Shown here: positions 1 through 7,055 of the stretch, piece after piece
Position numbering within the stretch: position 1 is the stretch's first letter
Layout: each line of letters opens with the position of its first letter
Origin: JBMOKU01 sp049324315
GTDB taxonomy: Bacteria > Bacillota > Clostridia > Peptostreptococcales > Thermotaleaceae
Length of the DNA stretch: 45,736 bases
Assembly: GCA_049324315.1 (NCBI GenBank)
Contig: JBMOKU010000061.1
Location: 1-45,736 of the forward strand
Direction: 5' to 3'
Notes under the pieces: generated by a model
The model's input: only the letters and a program-made list of their open reading frames with translations
What the model was told of the DNA's origin: nothing
Database searches by the model: none
Program-made: the position numbers and the translations under genes

Positions 1-116
1 CCTCTCGCTTAGCACCCTGCATTACTGCAACGCACCGAGATTGGCTACCCAGCTCACTGGCGATTACTGGGACGGGACTTGCACCCGCTAGTGTAGTCCA
101 GCTTCACTGGACGCAC
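1..116 (-). mobile_element. Probable group II intron, 5' end only (runs off the window)
   Basis: Read on the minus strand, the segment begins GTGCG, the conserved 5' end of group II introns. It continues with GC-rich, hairpin-forming sequence that resembles intron domain I, including a GGGTGCAAGTCCCG hairpin and a GAGCTGGGTAGCC stretch. The putative 5' splice site falls directly after the T-tract of the selD terminator, and insertion behind intrinsic terminators is the known habit of bacterial class C group II introns. Composition is richer in GC than the flanking genes. The reverse transcriptase ORF and domains V and VI would lie left of position 1, so identity is inferred from the 5' end and the target site only. 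A tRNA was considered and does not fit. Confidence 0.5.
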
Positions 117-144
117 CCAAAAAGAAAGGACTCCATCGAGTCCT
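117..144 (-). terminator. Intrinsic terminator of selD
   Basis: A perfect 7-bp stem (AGGACTC/GAGTCCT) with a 4-nt loop lies at 127-144 and is followed on the minus strand by TTCTTTTT. The first stem arm overlaps the selD stop codon at 143-145, so the gene ends inside its own terminator. The probable group II intron begins immediately beyond the T-tract. Confidence 0.85.
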
Positions 145-1186
145 ATTCTACATAAATATATTTATCCTGTTTTGACATCACGCTGCCAATAATCTTTGCT
201 TCAATGCCTCCGTTATCCAAAATATCCCGTATCAGCTTCTCTGCATTTTTTTCTGCTACAGAGATCAACAGCCCGCCTGAAGTCTGCGGATCATATAGTA
301 TGTCTTCTATTGCCGCAGGAATATTTCCAATAGCTATATCTTTCGAAACATAGGATCTATTTCTATAAGCTCCCGCAGGAATGATCCCCATATTGGCAAA
401 TTCCAAAGCACCCTTCATAATAGGTACTTGATGTGAACTGATGCGCATTGACACATCGGAGGCTTTTGCCATCTCCAGGGCATGGCCTAATAACCCAAAG
501 CCTGTAATATCTGTAACGGAATGGACTACATTGTTTTTAAAGGCTTCTGCTGCATACTTGTTTAAATGGCTCATGATAACGGAGGCCTCGTGAACCATAT
601 CTTGTTCTACCAGCTGTGCTTTCATGGCTGTGGTCACAATTCCCATGCCTAGTGGTTTTGTAAGTATAAGTAAGTCTCCTTCCTTTGCGGTTGCATTGGA
701 AAGCACTTTATTAGGATGGACCACACCTGTTACCGACAGACCATATTTAGGCTCATTATCCTCCACTGAATGTCCACCTACCAATAATGCTCCTGATTCC
801 CTTACTTTATCCGCCCCGCCCTTCAATATCTCTGCTAATATATCAGGAGGCAAACAACTGGGAAAACAAACGATATTGAGTGCCAAAATAGGATCTCCCC
901 CCATGGCATAAACATCACTTAAGGAGTTGGCTGCTGCTATTTGTCCATACATATATGGATCATCAACAATCGGCGTAAAGAAGTCAAGGGTCTGGATAAT
1001 GGCTGTGTCATCATTCAATTTATAGACAGCTGCATCGTCTGACGTATCCAATCCAACTAAAAGTCGTTCATCTTTTATTTTAGGTAAATGACACAGAACC
1101 TGTGCCAAGGTCTCTGGACCAATTTTTGCTGCTCATCCGGAACTTTCTGTCATTTCCGTCAATCGTTTATTCATTAGACCTGACAT
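143..1186 (-). CDS. selD: Selenide, water dikinase SelD, itself a selenoprotein (in-frame UGA)
   Basis: SelD makes selenophosphate from selenide and ATP, the selenium donor for Sec-tRNA and for selenouridine. An uninterrupted frame begins only at a TTG (1108), but homology continues upstream through a TGA at 1133-1135 to an ATG at 1184-1186 preceded by AGGAGGTGATAATC. The restored N-terminus has ...SSG-U-AAKIGPETLAQVL, with U at residue 18 where E. coli SelD has catalytic Cys17 and the essential Lys three residues later (K21 here). Total length is 347 residues, normal for the family. The ATP-binding AIRS fold follows, with GLDTSDDAAVY, NSLSDVYAMGG and LVGGHSVED. comEA lies 73 nt upstream on the same strand. 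Ordinary gene callers would truncate this gene by 26 codons. The residue at the UGA should be Sec, since the product is needed for selenoprotein synthesis and a SECIS-like hairpin follows. Confidence 0.93.
1094..1116 (-). promoter_or_regulatory. Bacterial SECIS-like hairpin in selD mRNA
   Basis: Starting 16 nt after the UGA (1133-1135), the mRNA can fold CAGAG(A)CCU - UGGCAC - AGGUUCUG: eight Watson-Crick pairs and one G-U pair with a single bulged A. The six-base apical loop begins 25 nt after the UGA and has G at its second position. This matches the known constraints on bacterial SECIS elements (apical loop about 16-37 nt from UGA, G among its first two bases). Folded by eye, not by computation. 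Confidence 0.6.
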
Positions 1187-1204
1187 GATTATCACCTCCT
1201 GTAT

Positions 1205-1233
1205 ATGGTAACACAGTTTGATAAAAGCTTCAA
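1205..1233 (-). promoter_or_regulatory. Possible selD promoter
   Basis: In the comEA-selD gap the minus strand has TTGAAG (1228-1233) and TACCAT (1205-1210) separated by exactly 17 bp, just upstream of the selD ribosome binding site. The -10 matches only 4 of 6 bases, and the predicted start would leave a very short leader. Read-through from comEA is the alternative. Confidence 0.3.
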
Positions 1234-1259
1234 TAAGTCCAGTACACTGTCGTCTTTAA

Positions 1260-1931
1260 CTAGTTTGTACAGATATCATCTTTAATATCTTCAAACTTTT
1301 TCTCACCAATGCCAGATACCTTTTTTAAGTCTTGTATATCCTTAAAATAGCCATTTTCACTTCGATACGTCACAATTCTTTCTGCCAGCACTGTACCTAT
1401 ACCTTTCAAACTGTCCAGTTCTTTTACAGATGCAGTATTAATATTGATTTTATCAGAGTCGTTGCTATTTTTATATGTCTGGTTATCTCCACTGTTTATT
1501 TTGCCTGGAGTTCCATTATTCATCGGATCGATGTTTTCACCCATAAAAGGAACGTAAATCTGTTCTTCATCCACTGCAATTCGTGCCAAGTTTATCTGTC
1601 TTCGATCCGCACTTTCCAATAACCCACCTGCCAACCGAATTGCTTTTTCAATCCGCTCTCCTTCCATAAGTTCAACAATACCAGGATTAGCCACTGCGCC
1701 ACATACGTCTACGACGATTACTTTTTTCTCTTGAGATTCCGTCTGAATTTCCTCTGACACCTCTTCTTGATCGTCATCCATTTTCTCCTCTTTATTGGTT
1801 TCAATCGTAGAGTCCGTTTGTATGATTGGCTTATTTATATCATTCAATATTGTTTTTCCCAGCAGCCCTGTAAAAAGTAGTATAATCATACCGCATGCAA
1901 TGATGATTTCTCTTTTACTTAATCCGAACAT
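1260..1931 (-). CDS. comEA: ComEA-family helix-hairpin-helix DNA-binding protein
   Basis: ComEA proteins bind double-stranded DNA at the outer face of the membrane during natural transformation. The 223-residue product has an N-terminal membrane anchor (about residues 8-30), an acidic Glu/Asp-rich linker (about 40-70), an SLBB-like domain (VVDVCGAVANPGIVEL, about 72-130), a low-complexity Asn/Gly/Ser linker, and a C-terminal double helix-hairpin-helix (ININTASVKELDSLKGIG and IQDLKKVSGIGEKKFEDI). This anchor-SLBB-HhH order is the Firmicutes ComEA architecture. comEB and comEC are not adjacent; selD follows downstream instead. The same architecture occurs in many Clostridia with no demonstrated competence, so a role in DNA uptake is inferred. 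Confidence 0.88.
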   Translation of the reverse strand: MFGLSKREIIIACGMIILLFTGLLGKTILNDINKPIIQTDSTIETNKEEKMDDDQEEVSEEIQTESQEKKVIVVDVCGAVANPGIVELMEGERIEKAIRLAGGLLESADRRQINLARIAVDEEQIYVPFMGENIDPMNNGTPGKINSGDNQTYKNSNDSDKININTASVKELDSLKGIGTVLAERIVTYRSENGYFKDIQDLKKVSGIGEKKFEDIKDDICTN

Positions 1932-2087
1932 GTTATCACCTCAAAACCTATTTCTACTACAAAATTCTACCAATTTTTCCTTTTTCCTCTTTCTGCTAAA
2001 TTATTTCTTATTTTTTTCTTAAGTTTTCTACATTTTTTTGTTATACTAATAAAGTACATCTCATTCCCCAGTTCGAGAGGTGAATTC

Positions 2088-3458
2088 ATGAAGAAAATAA
2101 TTGTCATATTACTGGTTTTTATCTTAGTTTTCGTACAGTTTCCGAATCAATTGTCTTATGCAAATGAATTACCCCCGGAAATATCTGCCCCCAGTGCAAT
2201 TTTAATTGATGCTGCCACGGGTGAAATTCTTTACGAAAAAGACGCTCATGCGTTAATGTATCCTGCCAGTACCACGAAAATAATGACTGCCATCCTGACA
2301 TTAGAGAATACAAAGCTAGAGGATATTGTTATCATCGATAAGGATACGCCGTTTACAGACGGTAATCGTATCTATGCCATTGAAGGTGAAGAGTTTACAG
2401 TTGAACAGCTCCTTTATGCATTGCTGGTTGAATCAGCCAATGACGCAGCCGTTGCATTAGCAAAGCATATATCTGGCAGTGTTGAAGAATTTGCCAAGCT
2501 AATGAATAAAAGAGCAAAAGAGTTAGGGGCAAAGAATACACATTTTACAAATCCCAACGGCTTACCGGATGAAAACCACTTAACGACAGCATATGATTTA
2601 GCAGTTATGGGTAAATACGCAATGACACTTCCAGGCTTCCCAGAATTTGTGAAGACTGTGAGATATCAGATTCCACCAACCAATAAACAGCCTGAAACCA
2701 GGTACCTGAAAAGTTCAAACCGTCTTCTTTGGGGTACGGGAAGCAGAAACAGAATCGAGCTTAATGGGCAGTGGGTCGATATAAAATATGATTTTATTGA
2801 AGGAATCAAGACCGGATACACCGTTCAAGCTCAGCAGTGCCTCGTATCCGCAGCAAAAAAAGACGGGCATCGTTTAATTGCTGTTGTTCTAAAAGCACAA
2901 GGCACAAACATCTACGTTGATACGCGAAAGCTTTTAGACTATGGATTTAATCAATTTCAGTTTGTTAAGATCGGACAAAAAGGGCAGATTATTGAAAGTA
3001 TTTCTGTTGAAAATGGCGAAGAAAAAAGTCTAAACCTTATTGCGCAAGATGACTATTACAAACCCATTCCAATAGACACGCAGTTAGAGAATATAACCAC
3101 GAAGATCGCGCTCAAGGAAAATAATCTCCGTGCACCCATCAGCAAGGGTGAAGTACTTGGTAAGGTAAAATACTATGCCGGCAGCACATTTTTAGGTGAG
3201 GATAACTTGCTTGCGGCTGAATCGATTGAAGAGAAAGTAGGTTTTACTGCTATTTACGATTTTGGAGATTCAGTCTTGCAGAAAATAATAAATATTATCC
3301 TATCCCTTATCATTCTGTTTTTAATATGGCGAACATACGTTACCATCATCCGTATTAAGAAAAGAAAAAGGAACCAATTGAAAAAGGTTAGTACCCTTCA
3401 TAAGTCCAACAACAGCTACTTGAATCATGTTTTCCACTATGATAAGAGACGTTCATAA
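2088..3458 (+). CDS. dacF: D-alanyl-D-alanine carboxypeptidase (PBP5/DacF family)
   Basis: A low-molecular-weight penicillin-binding protein that trims the terminal D-Ala from peptidoglycan stem peptides. It has a signal peptide (about residues 1-26) and all three active-site motifs of peptidase family S11: SxxK at S61-T-T-K64, SxN at S116-A-N118 and KTG at 241-243. A PBP5 C-terminal domain follows (about 290-375), then a C-terminal membrane segment (about 392-412) with a basic cytoplasmic tail. Length (456) is slightly above the usual 380-450. The ATG is preceded by GAGAGGTGAATTC. It is a single gene facing away from comEA, with a TATACT -10 candidate at 2042-2047 and its own terminator. The choice between the vegetative DacA role and the sporulation DacF role cannot be settled here; the symbol follows the clostridial annotation habit. 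Confidence 0.88.
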   Translation: MKKIIVILLVFILVFVQFPNQLSYANELPPEISAPSAILIDAATGEILYEKDAHALMYPASTTKIMTAILTLENTKLEDIVIIDKDTPFTDGNRIYAIEGEEFTVEQLLYALLVESANDAAVALAKHISGSVEEFAKLMNKRAKELGAKNTHFTNPNGLPDENHLTTAYDLAVMGKYAMTLPGFPEFVKTVRYQIPPTNKQPETRYLKSSNRLLWGTGSRNRIELNGQWVDIKYDFIEGIKTGYTVQAQQCLVSAAKKDGHRLIAVVLKAQGTNIYVDTRKLLDYGFNQFQFVKIGQKGQIIESISVENGEEKSLNLIAQDDYYKPIPIDTQLENITTKIALKENNLRAPISKGEVLGKVKYYAGSTFLGEDNLLAAESIEEKVGFTAIYDFGDSVLQKIINIILSLIILFLIWRTYVTIIRIKKRKRNQLKKVSTLHKSNNSYLNHVFHYDKRRS

Positions 3459-3462
3459 ATTA

Positions 3463-3490
3463 AAAATCGTGACAGTATTGTCACGATTTT
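3463..3490. terminator. Bidirectional terminator between dacF and the DUF1015 gene
   Basis: A perfect 12-bp inverted repeat (AAAATCGTGACA / TGTCACGATTTT) with a 4-nt loop has A- and T-rich flanks on both sides. It lies between two convergent genes and can stop transcription from either. Confidence 0.85.
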
Positions 3491-3498
3491 AATTTAAA

Positions 3499-4743
3499 TT
3501 AGAAACGATGGACAAATAGGCCACTTCTCAGCTTTGGCTCAAACCAGGTTGATTTTGGAGGCATTACTTCTCCTTCATCGGCAATATCCATCAAATCCTC
3601 TATAGATGTAGGAAACATAGCAAAAGCCACTTTCATATCTTTAGCTACCCTATTTTCCAATTCTTCCAGTCCCCTTATTCCTCCCACAAAGTCAATTCTT
3701 TTATCAGTCCTTGGATCGGCAATACCTAATATGGGGTCAAGTAAATTTTTTTGTAAGATAGAGACATCTAATCTGTCTACAGGATCATCATTGGTATAAG
3801 TCCCTTCCTTTGCAATTAAGATAGACCATTTGCCATCTAAATACATTCCAAACTCGTGCTTGTTTTTTGGCTTATATGGCCCTACATCCTGGTAACTGAT
3901 AATATCAAATTTCGTTGATACTTTATGGATAAATTCTTCAGATGAAAAACCGTTCAAATCCTCTACTACCCTGTTATAGTCCATGATATACAAATCTTCA
4001 TCAGGAAAAATCACCGATAGAAAATAATTGTATTCTTCATCCCCATGATGCTCCGGGTTTCCTTCTCTTCTTTTCAATCCCACCTTTACAGCAGAAGCTG
4101 ATCGATGATGTCCGTCAGCAATATATAGGCAGTCTATCGCCGAAAACAATTGGCATATTTCTGTAATCAGCTGTTGATTGTCAATAGTCCAGACAATATG
4201 TGCGATTCCATCCTCAGAGGTAAAATTATAAATGGGCTCATGGAACTTTATCCAATGACTTATCTTCCGATGGATCTCTTGATTGTACCTATAGGTCAAA
4301 AAAACAGGCTCTGTATGAGCACCACAATAATCGAAGTGCTTGATTCTGTCAATTTCTTTTTCCACCCTTGTAAACTCATGTTTTTTGATCTTATCCTGAA
4401 TGTAATCATCGATAGAGGTACATCCAACAATACCTGTTTGTACTCTTCCTTTCATCATTTGTCGATATATATACAGAACAGGTTCCTTATCCTGTATAAG
4501 GATGCCATCGGAAATCATTTTATCCAGATTCTGTCTTGCAGTTTCATATACCCTATCATCATATGGACTTATCTCATCCACCAAATCAATTTCTGATCTT
4601 CCAATGTGTAAAAAGCTATATGGATTACCTTCTGCCATAGCTTTTGCTTCTACTCGGTTCATTACATCATACGGAAGACAAGCCACATTTTCTGCTAAAT
4701 CCTGTCTTGGCCGTATTCCTTTAAATGGTCTTACAACTGCCAT
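3499..4743 (-). CDS. DUF1015 family protein
   Basis: The 414-residue soluble protein matches the DUF1015 family: N-terminal VRPFKGIRPRQDLAENVACLPYDV and the signature YIADGHHRSASAVKVGLKRR in the middle. No transmembrane segment or signal peptide is apparent. The biochemical activity of the family is, to my knowledge, unestablished; in Firmicutes and Thermotogae its genes are often found with serine-biosynthesis-type aminotransferases and phosphoglycerate dehydrogenases. Here it follows a class V aminotransferase by 14 nt and is almost certainly co-transcribed with it, but no serA is present in the window. A role in serine or amino-acid metabolism is therefore inference from context only. Confidence 0.8.
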   Translation of the reverse strand: MAVVRPFKGIRPRQDLAENVACLPYDVMNRVEAKAMAEGNPYSFLHIGRSEIDLVDEISPYDDRVYETARQNLDKMISDGILIQDKEPVLYIYRQMMKGRVQTGIVGCTSIDDYIQDKIKKHEFTRVEKEIDRIKHFDYCGAHTEPVFLTYRYNQEIHRKISHWIKFHEPIYNFTSEDGIAHIVWTIDNQQLITEICQLFSAIDCLYIADGHHRSASAVKVGLKRREGNPEHHGDEEYNYFLSVIFPDEDLYIMDYNRVVEDLNGFSSEEFIHKVSTKFDIISYQDVGPYKPKNKHEFGMYLDGKWSILIAKEGTYTNDDPVDRLDVSILQKNLLDPILGIADPRTDKRIDFVGGIRGLEELENRVAKDMKVAFAMFPTSIEDLMDIADEGEVMPPKSTWFEPKLRSGLFVHRF

Positions 4744-4757
4744 CTATATTCCCCCTT

Positions 4758-5834
4758 TTATGCTAATCCTAAAATCTCATTGATATGTGCTAGAAGCATC
4801 TTTATTTCATCTACTGTACAATCGGCCATATGAGCTATTCTAAAGGTTTTTTCCTTCAAATCTCCATAACCATTAGAAATCATATACCCCCTATCACCAA
4901 GCTTCTTATTCAAATCACTAACAGAGATATTTCTCGTATTTTCCACTGTAGTTAGGGTATTTGATGCATATTTTTCCTCTGCAAACATTTTGAAGTAGGT
5001 TTTTGCCCATTGCCGTACATATTGAGCCATTTCATAATGACGGGCAAAACGAGCCTCAAGTCCTTCTTTCAATATCTTATCCAATTGATAATCTAATGCA
5101 TACATATGAGGAATAGAAGGTGTAGAGGGATATTGATAGTCTTTCTTTTGTATATATTCATATAAGTCCAGCAGGTCAAAATATAAGCCTCTACACTCAA
5201 CTTTTCTGGCAGCCGCTACCGCTTTCTCAGAAAAAGAGCATATTGCCATGCCAGGAGGCAGTCCTAAACATTTTTGAGTGGATGTAATACAAATATCTAC
5301 ACCTAGACGGTCTACTTCTATTTTCGTTCCTCCCAATGAACTCACAGTATCCAAGCAGAATATGACATCAGGGTATTTTCTTATAACCTCAGCTATTTCT
5401 TCAACAGGGTTCATAATCCCCGTAGAAGTTTCATTATGAGTGATCGTAATTAGGTCGTAATTTCCCGTTTCCAAAGCACGTTCAACCATTTCTGGTGTCG
5501 TGGGCATTCCAATTGCAGAAGTAAACTTATCCGCAGGCACCCTATTGCATACAGCCATTTTATACCACCGATCTCCAAAAGCTCCAACAGAAAAAACAGC
5601 TGCTCGCTTTCTCGTACAGGATCGCACCGCTCCTTCCATCAGTCCGCTGCCGGAGGAGGTTGACAACAATATCATGTTTTTTGTATACATAAGTTTTTGC
5701 ATTTTTTTTGTGATATTTTTTTGTAATTCAGAAGCTTCTTTTGTACGATGACCGATCATAGGCGAAGCCATTTTTTGCAGAACATCATTTGTTACATCAA
5801 CAGGTCCAGGTATAAATAATTTTTTATGCATCAT
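4758..5834 (-). CDS. Class V pyridoxal-phosphate aminotransferase (alanine-glyoxylate / phosphoserine type)
   Basis: A 358-residue fold-type I PLP enzyme of the alanine-glyoxylate / serine-pyruvate aminotransferase family. Visible features are the N-terminal LFIPGPVDVTNDVL, the cofactor-phosphate region LLSTSSGSGLMEGAV (about 56-70), the PLP-ring aspartate in FCLDTVSSLGG (D162) and the Schiff-base lysine K188 in STQKCLGLPPG. Substrate is not readable from sequence; relatives act as phosphoserine, serine-glyoxylate or alanine-glyoxylate aminotransferases. Two adjacent ATGs (5834 and 5831) follow GGGGTG; the second has the better spacing. It is the first gene of a two-gene unit with the DUF1015 gene, which is the main hint that it belongs to the serine pathway. 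Confidence 0.82.
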   Translation of the reverse strand: MMHKKLFIPGPVDVTNDVLQKMASPMIGHRTKEASELQKNITKKMQKLMYTKNMILLSTSSGSGLMEGAVRSCTRKRAAVFSVGAFGDRWYKMAVCNRVPADKFTSAIGMPTTPEMVERALETGNYDLITITHNETSTGIMNPVEEIAEVIRKYPDVIFCLDTVSSLGGTKIEVDRLGVDICITSTQKCLGLPPGMAICSFSEKAVAAARKVECRGLYFDLLDLYEYIQKKDYQYPSTPSIPHMYALDYQLDKILKEGLEARFARHYEMAQYVRQWAKTYFKMFAEEKYASNTLTTVENTRNISVSDLNKKLGDRGYMISNGYGDLKEKTFRIAHMADCTVDEIKMLLAHINEILGLA

Positions 5835-5947
5835 AAAACACCCCTTTATTCTTTATACGAAAGCGATCAAAATACAATTCTCCATGCACTCTATATTTTA
5901 GCTGCTTGTCAATCAATTTCGAAAACTCTGTCAAATAAGGTTATGAA

Positions 5948-5976
5948 AGAAGCAGTCAATTTTATTGACTGCTTCT
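5948..5976 (-). terminator. Terminator of the leuS-regulator-ridA unit
   Basis: A perfect 13-bp stem (AGAAGCAGTCAAT / ATTGACTGCTTCT) closes a 3-nt loop, nine bases past the ridA stop codon. The downstream T-tract is short (TTTC) on the minus strand, but the stem is strong. Confidence 0.75.
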
Positions 5977-5985
5977 CTGAAATTA

Positions 5986-6369
5986 TTATAGGATCACTGC
6001 AACAGCTTCGATTTCTACGCTAACATCTTTAGGCAATCTTGCAACTTCGACGCAAGACCTGGCAGGTTTTTCGTTTGGAAAGTACTGTGCATATACTTCA
6101 TTGATTAGCCCGAATTGATTCATATCCTTGATAAAGACCGTGCACTTTACAACATTGTCCATGGAAGTGCCCGCCGCCTCCAAAATTGCTTTTACATTCT
6201 CGAGGCACTGTTTCGCTTCATCTTGTACATTTCCTGTGACCAATTCACCTGTTTGAGGATTAGCCGGTAATTGTCCGGAAGTAAATACAAGATTCCCGAC
6301 AACAACTGCTTGTGAATAGGGTCCGATAGCTGCCGGAGCTTGATTGGTTTGAATGGTTTTTTTCGTCAC
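5986..6369 (-). CDS. ridA: RidA family enamine/imine deaminase
   Basis: RidA hydrolyses reactive enamines and imines such as 2-aminoacrylate, released by PLP-dependent dehydratases, before they damage other PLP enzymes. The 127-residue length and motifs are typical: APAAIGPYSQAV near the N-terminus, VFTSGQLP, and the substrate-carboxylate-binding arginine in KPARSCVEVARLPKD, followed by VEIEAVAV. It starts at an ATG preceded by GGAGGAAGCTAACG. It lies 14 nt behind the regulator and is the last gene of a unit that appears to begin at leuS. A strong hairpin follows its stop. The family assignment is firm; the physiological substrate here is inferred. Confidence 0.93.
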   Translation of the reverse strand: MTKKTIQTNQAPAAIGPYSQAVVVGNLVFTSGQLPANPQTGELVTGNVQDEAKQCLENVKAILEAAGTSMDNVVKCTVFIKDMNQFGLINEVYAQYFPNEKPARSCVEVARLPKDVSVEIEAVAVIL

Positions 6370-6383
6370 GTTAGCTTCCTCCT

Positions 6384-7034
6384 TTATTTATCACTTACCC
6401 GTATTTCATCAAGATAATTATATATTGTATACCTAGAAACGCACAAGACCTTTGCAACATAGTCAATAGCACCCTTAATTAAGAAGGCACCCTGTTCATT
6501 CAGTCTTTTAACAATATTCACTTTTTCATCCTTATTCATGTACGCCACTGGTTTACCTAATTCATCCAATGTACCGGCTACAATACTGCTTAATACATCA
6601 TTTACATTATTTGCTATTGCGTCGTTGGATTTTGCTTCATCCTTATCATCCGTCTGCATGATTTCGTTAATTGCATTTTGCGCTACCACAAACTCTGAAA
6701 TATCTAAATTGATGCATAAGCACCCTATGGTTTGATCGTTCTCATCTTTAATAAACATGGTACTGGATTTTAGAATTCGCCCATCTGTGCTTTTTCCTGT
6801 ATAATTGATAATACTTTCATTTGTATGTCCTTTTAGAATTGCTTGCATCCCAACCTCTGTCATAGGACTTCCAATACTCCTACCAGTAACATGCCCATTT
6901 TCAATTGCAATAATAGAACTTTTGTGGCTCTTAAATTCGTGAAGGACAACTTCACAGTTCTTTCCGAAGGTTCTAGCGATTCCTTCCACAAAGGGAATGA
7001 TTGCTCTTAATATCGGATCAAATTCATTGTTCAT
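6384..7034 (-). CDS. YheO/DauR-type PAS-HTH transcriptional regulator
   Basis: The 216-residue protein has an N-terminal YheO-like PAS domain (about residues 5-120; NCEVVLHEFKSHKSSIIAIENG, then GRILKSSTMFIKDENDQTIG) and a C-terminal helix-turn-helix (about 165-212; FLIKGAIDYVAKVL, then CVSRYTIYNYLDEIR). This is the architecture of DauR and YheO regulators, which are commonly encoded beside RidA-family or amino-acid catabolic genes. It sits 21 nt after leuS and 14 nt before ridA with no terminator on either side. It may therefore control ridA in response to an amino-acid-derived ligand while also being co-transcribed with leuS. The ligand is unknown. Confidence 0.85.
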   Translation of the reverse strand: MNNEFDPILRAIIPFVEGIARTFGKNCEVVLHEFKSHKSSIIAIENGHVTGRSIGSPMTEVGMQAILKGHTNESIINYTGKSTDGRILKSSTMFIKDENDQTIGCLCINLDISEFVVAQNAINEIMQTDDKDEAKSNDAIANNVNDVLSSIVAGTLDELGKPVAYMNKDEKVNIVKRLNEQGAFLIKGAIDYVAKVLCVSRYTIYNYLDEIRVSDK

Positions 7035-7055
7035 GATAAACGCAACCCCTTTCAG

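Noticed and set aside
1..116. T-loop-like hairpin GGGTGCAAGTCCCG suggested a tRNA, perhaps tRNA-Sec next to selD
   Set aside because: No acceptor stem, anticodon arm or CCA end can be placed around it; a group II intron 5' region explains GTGCG and the post-terminator site better.
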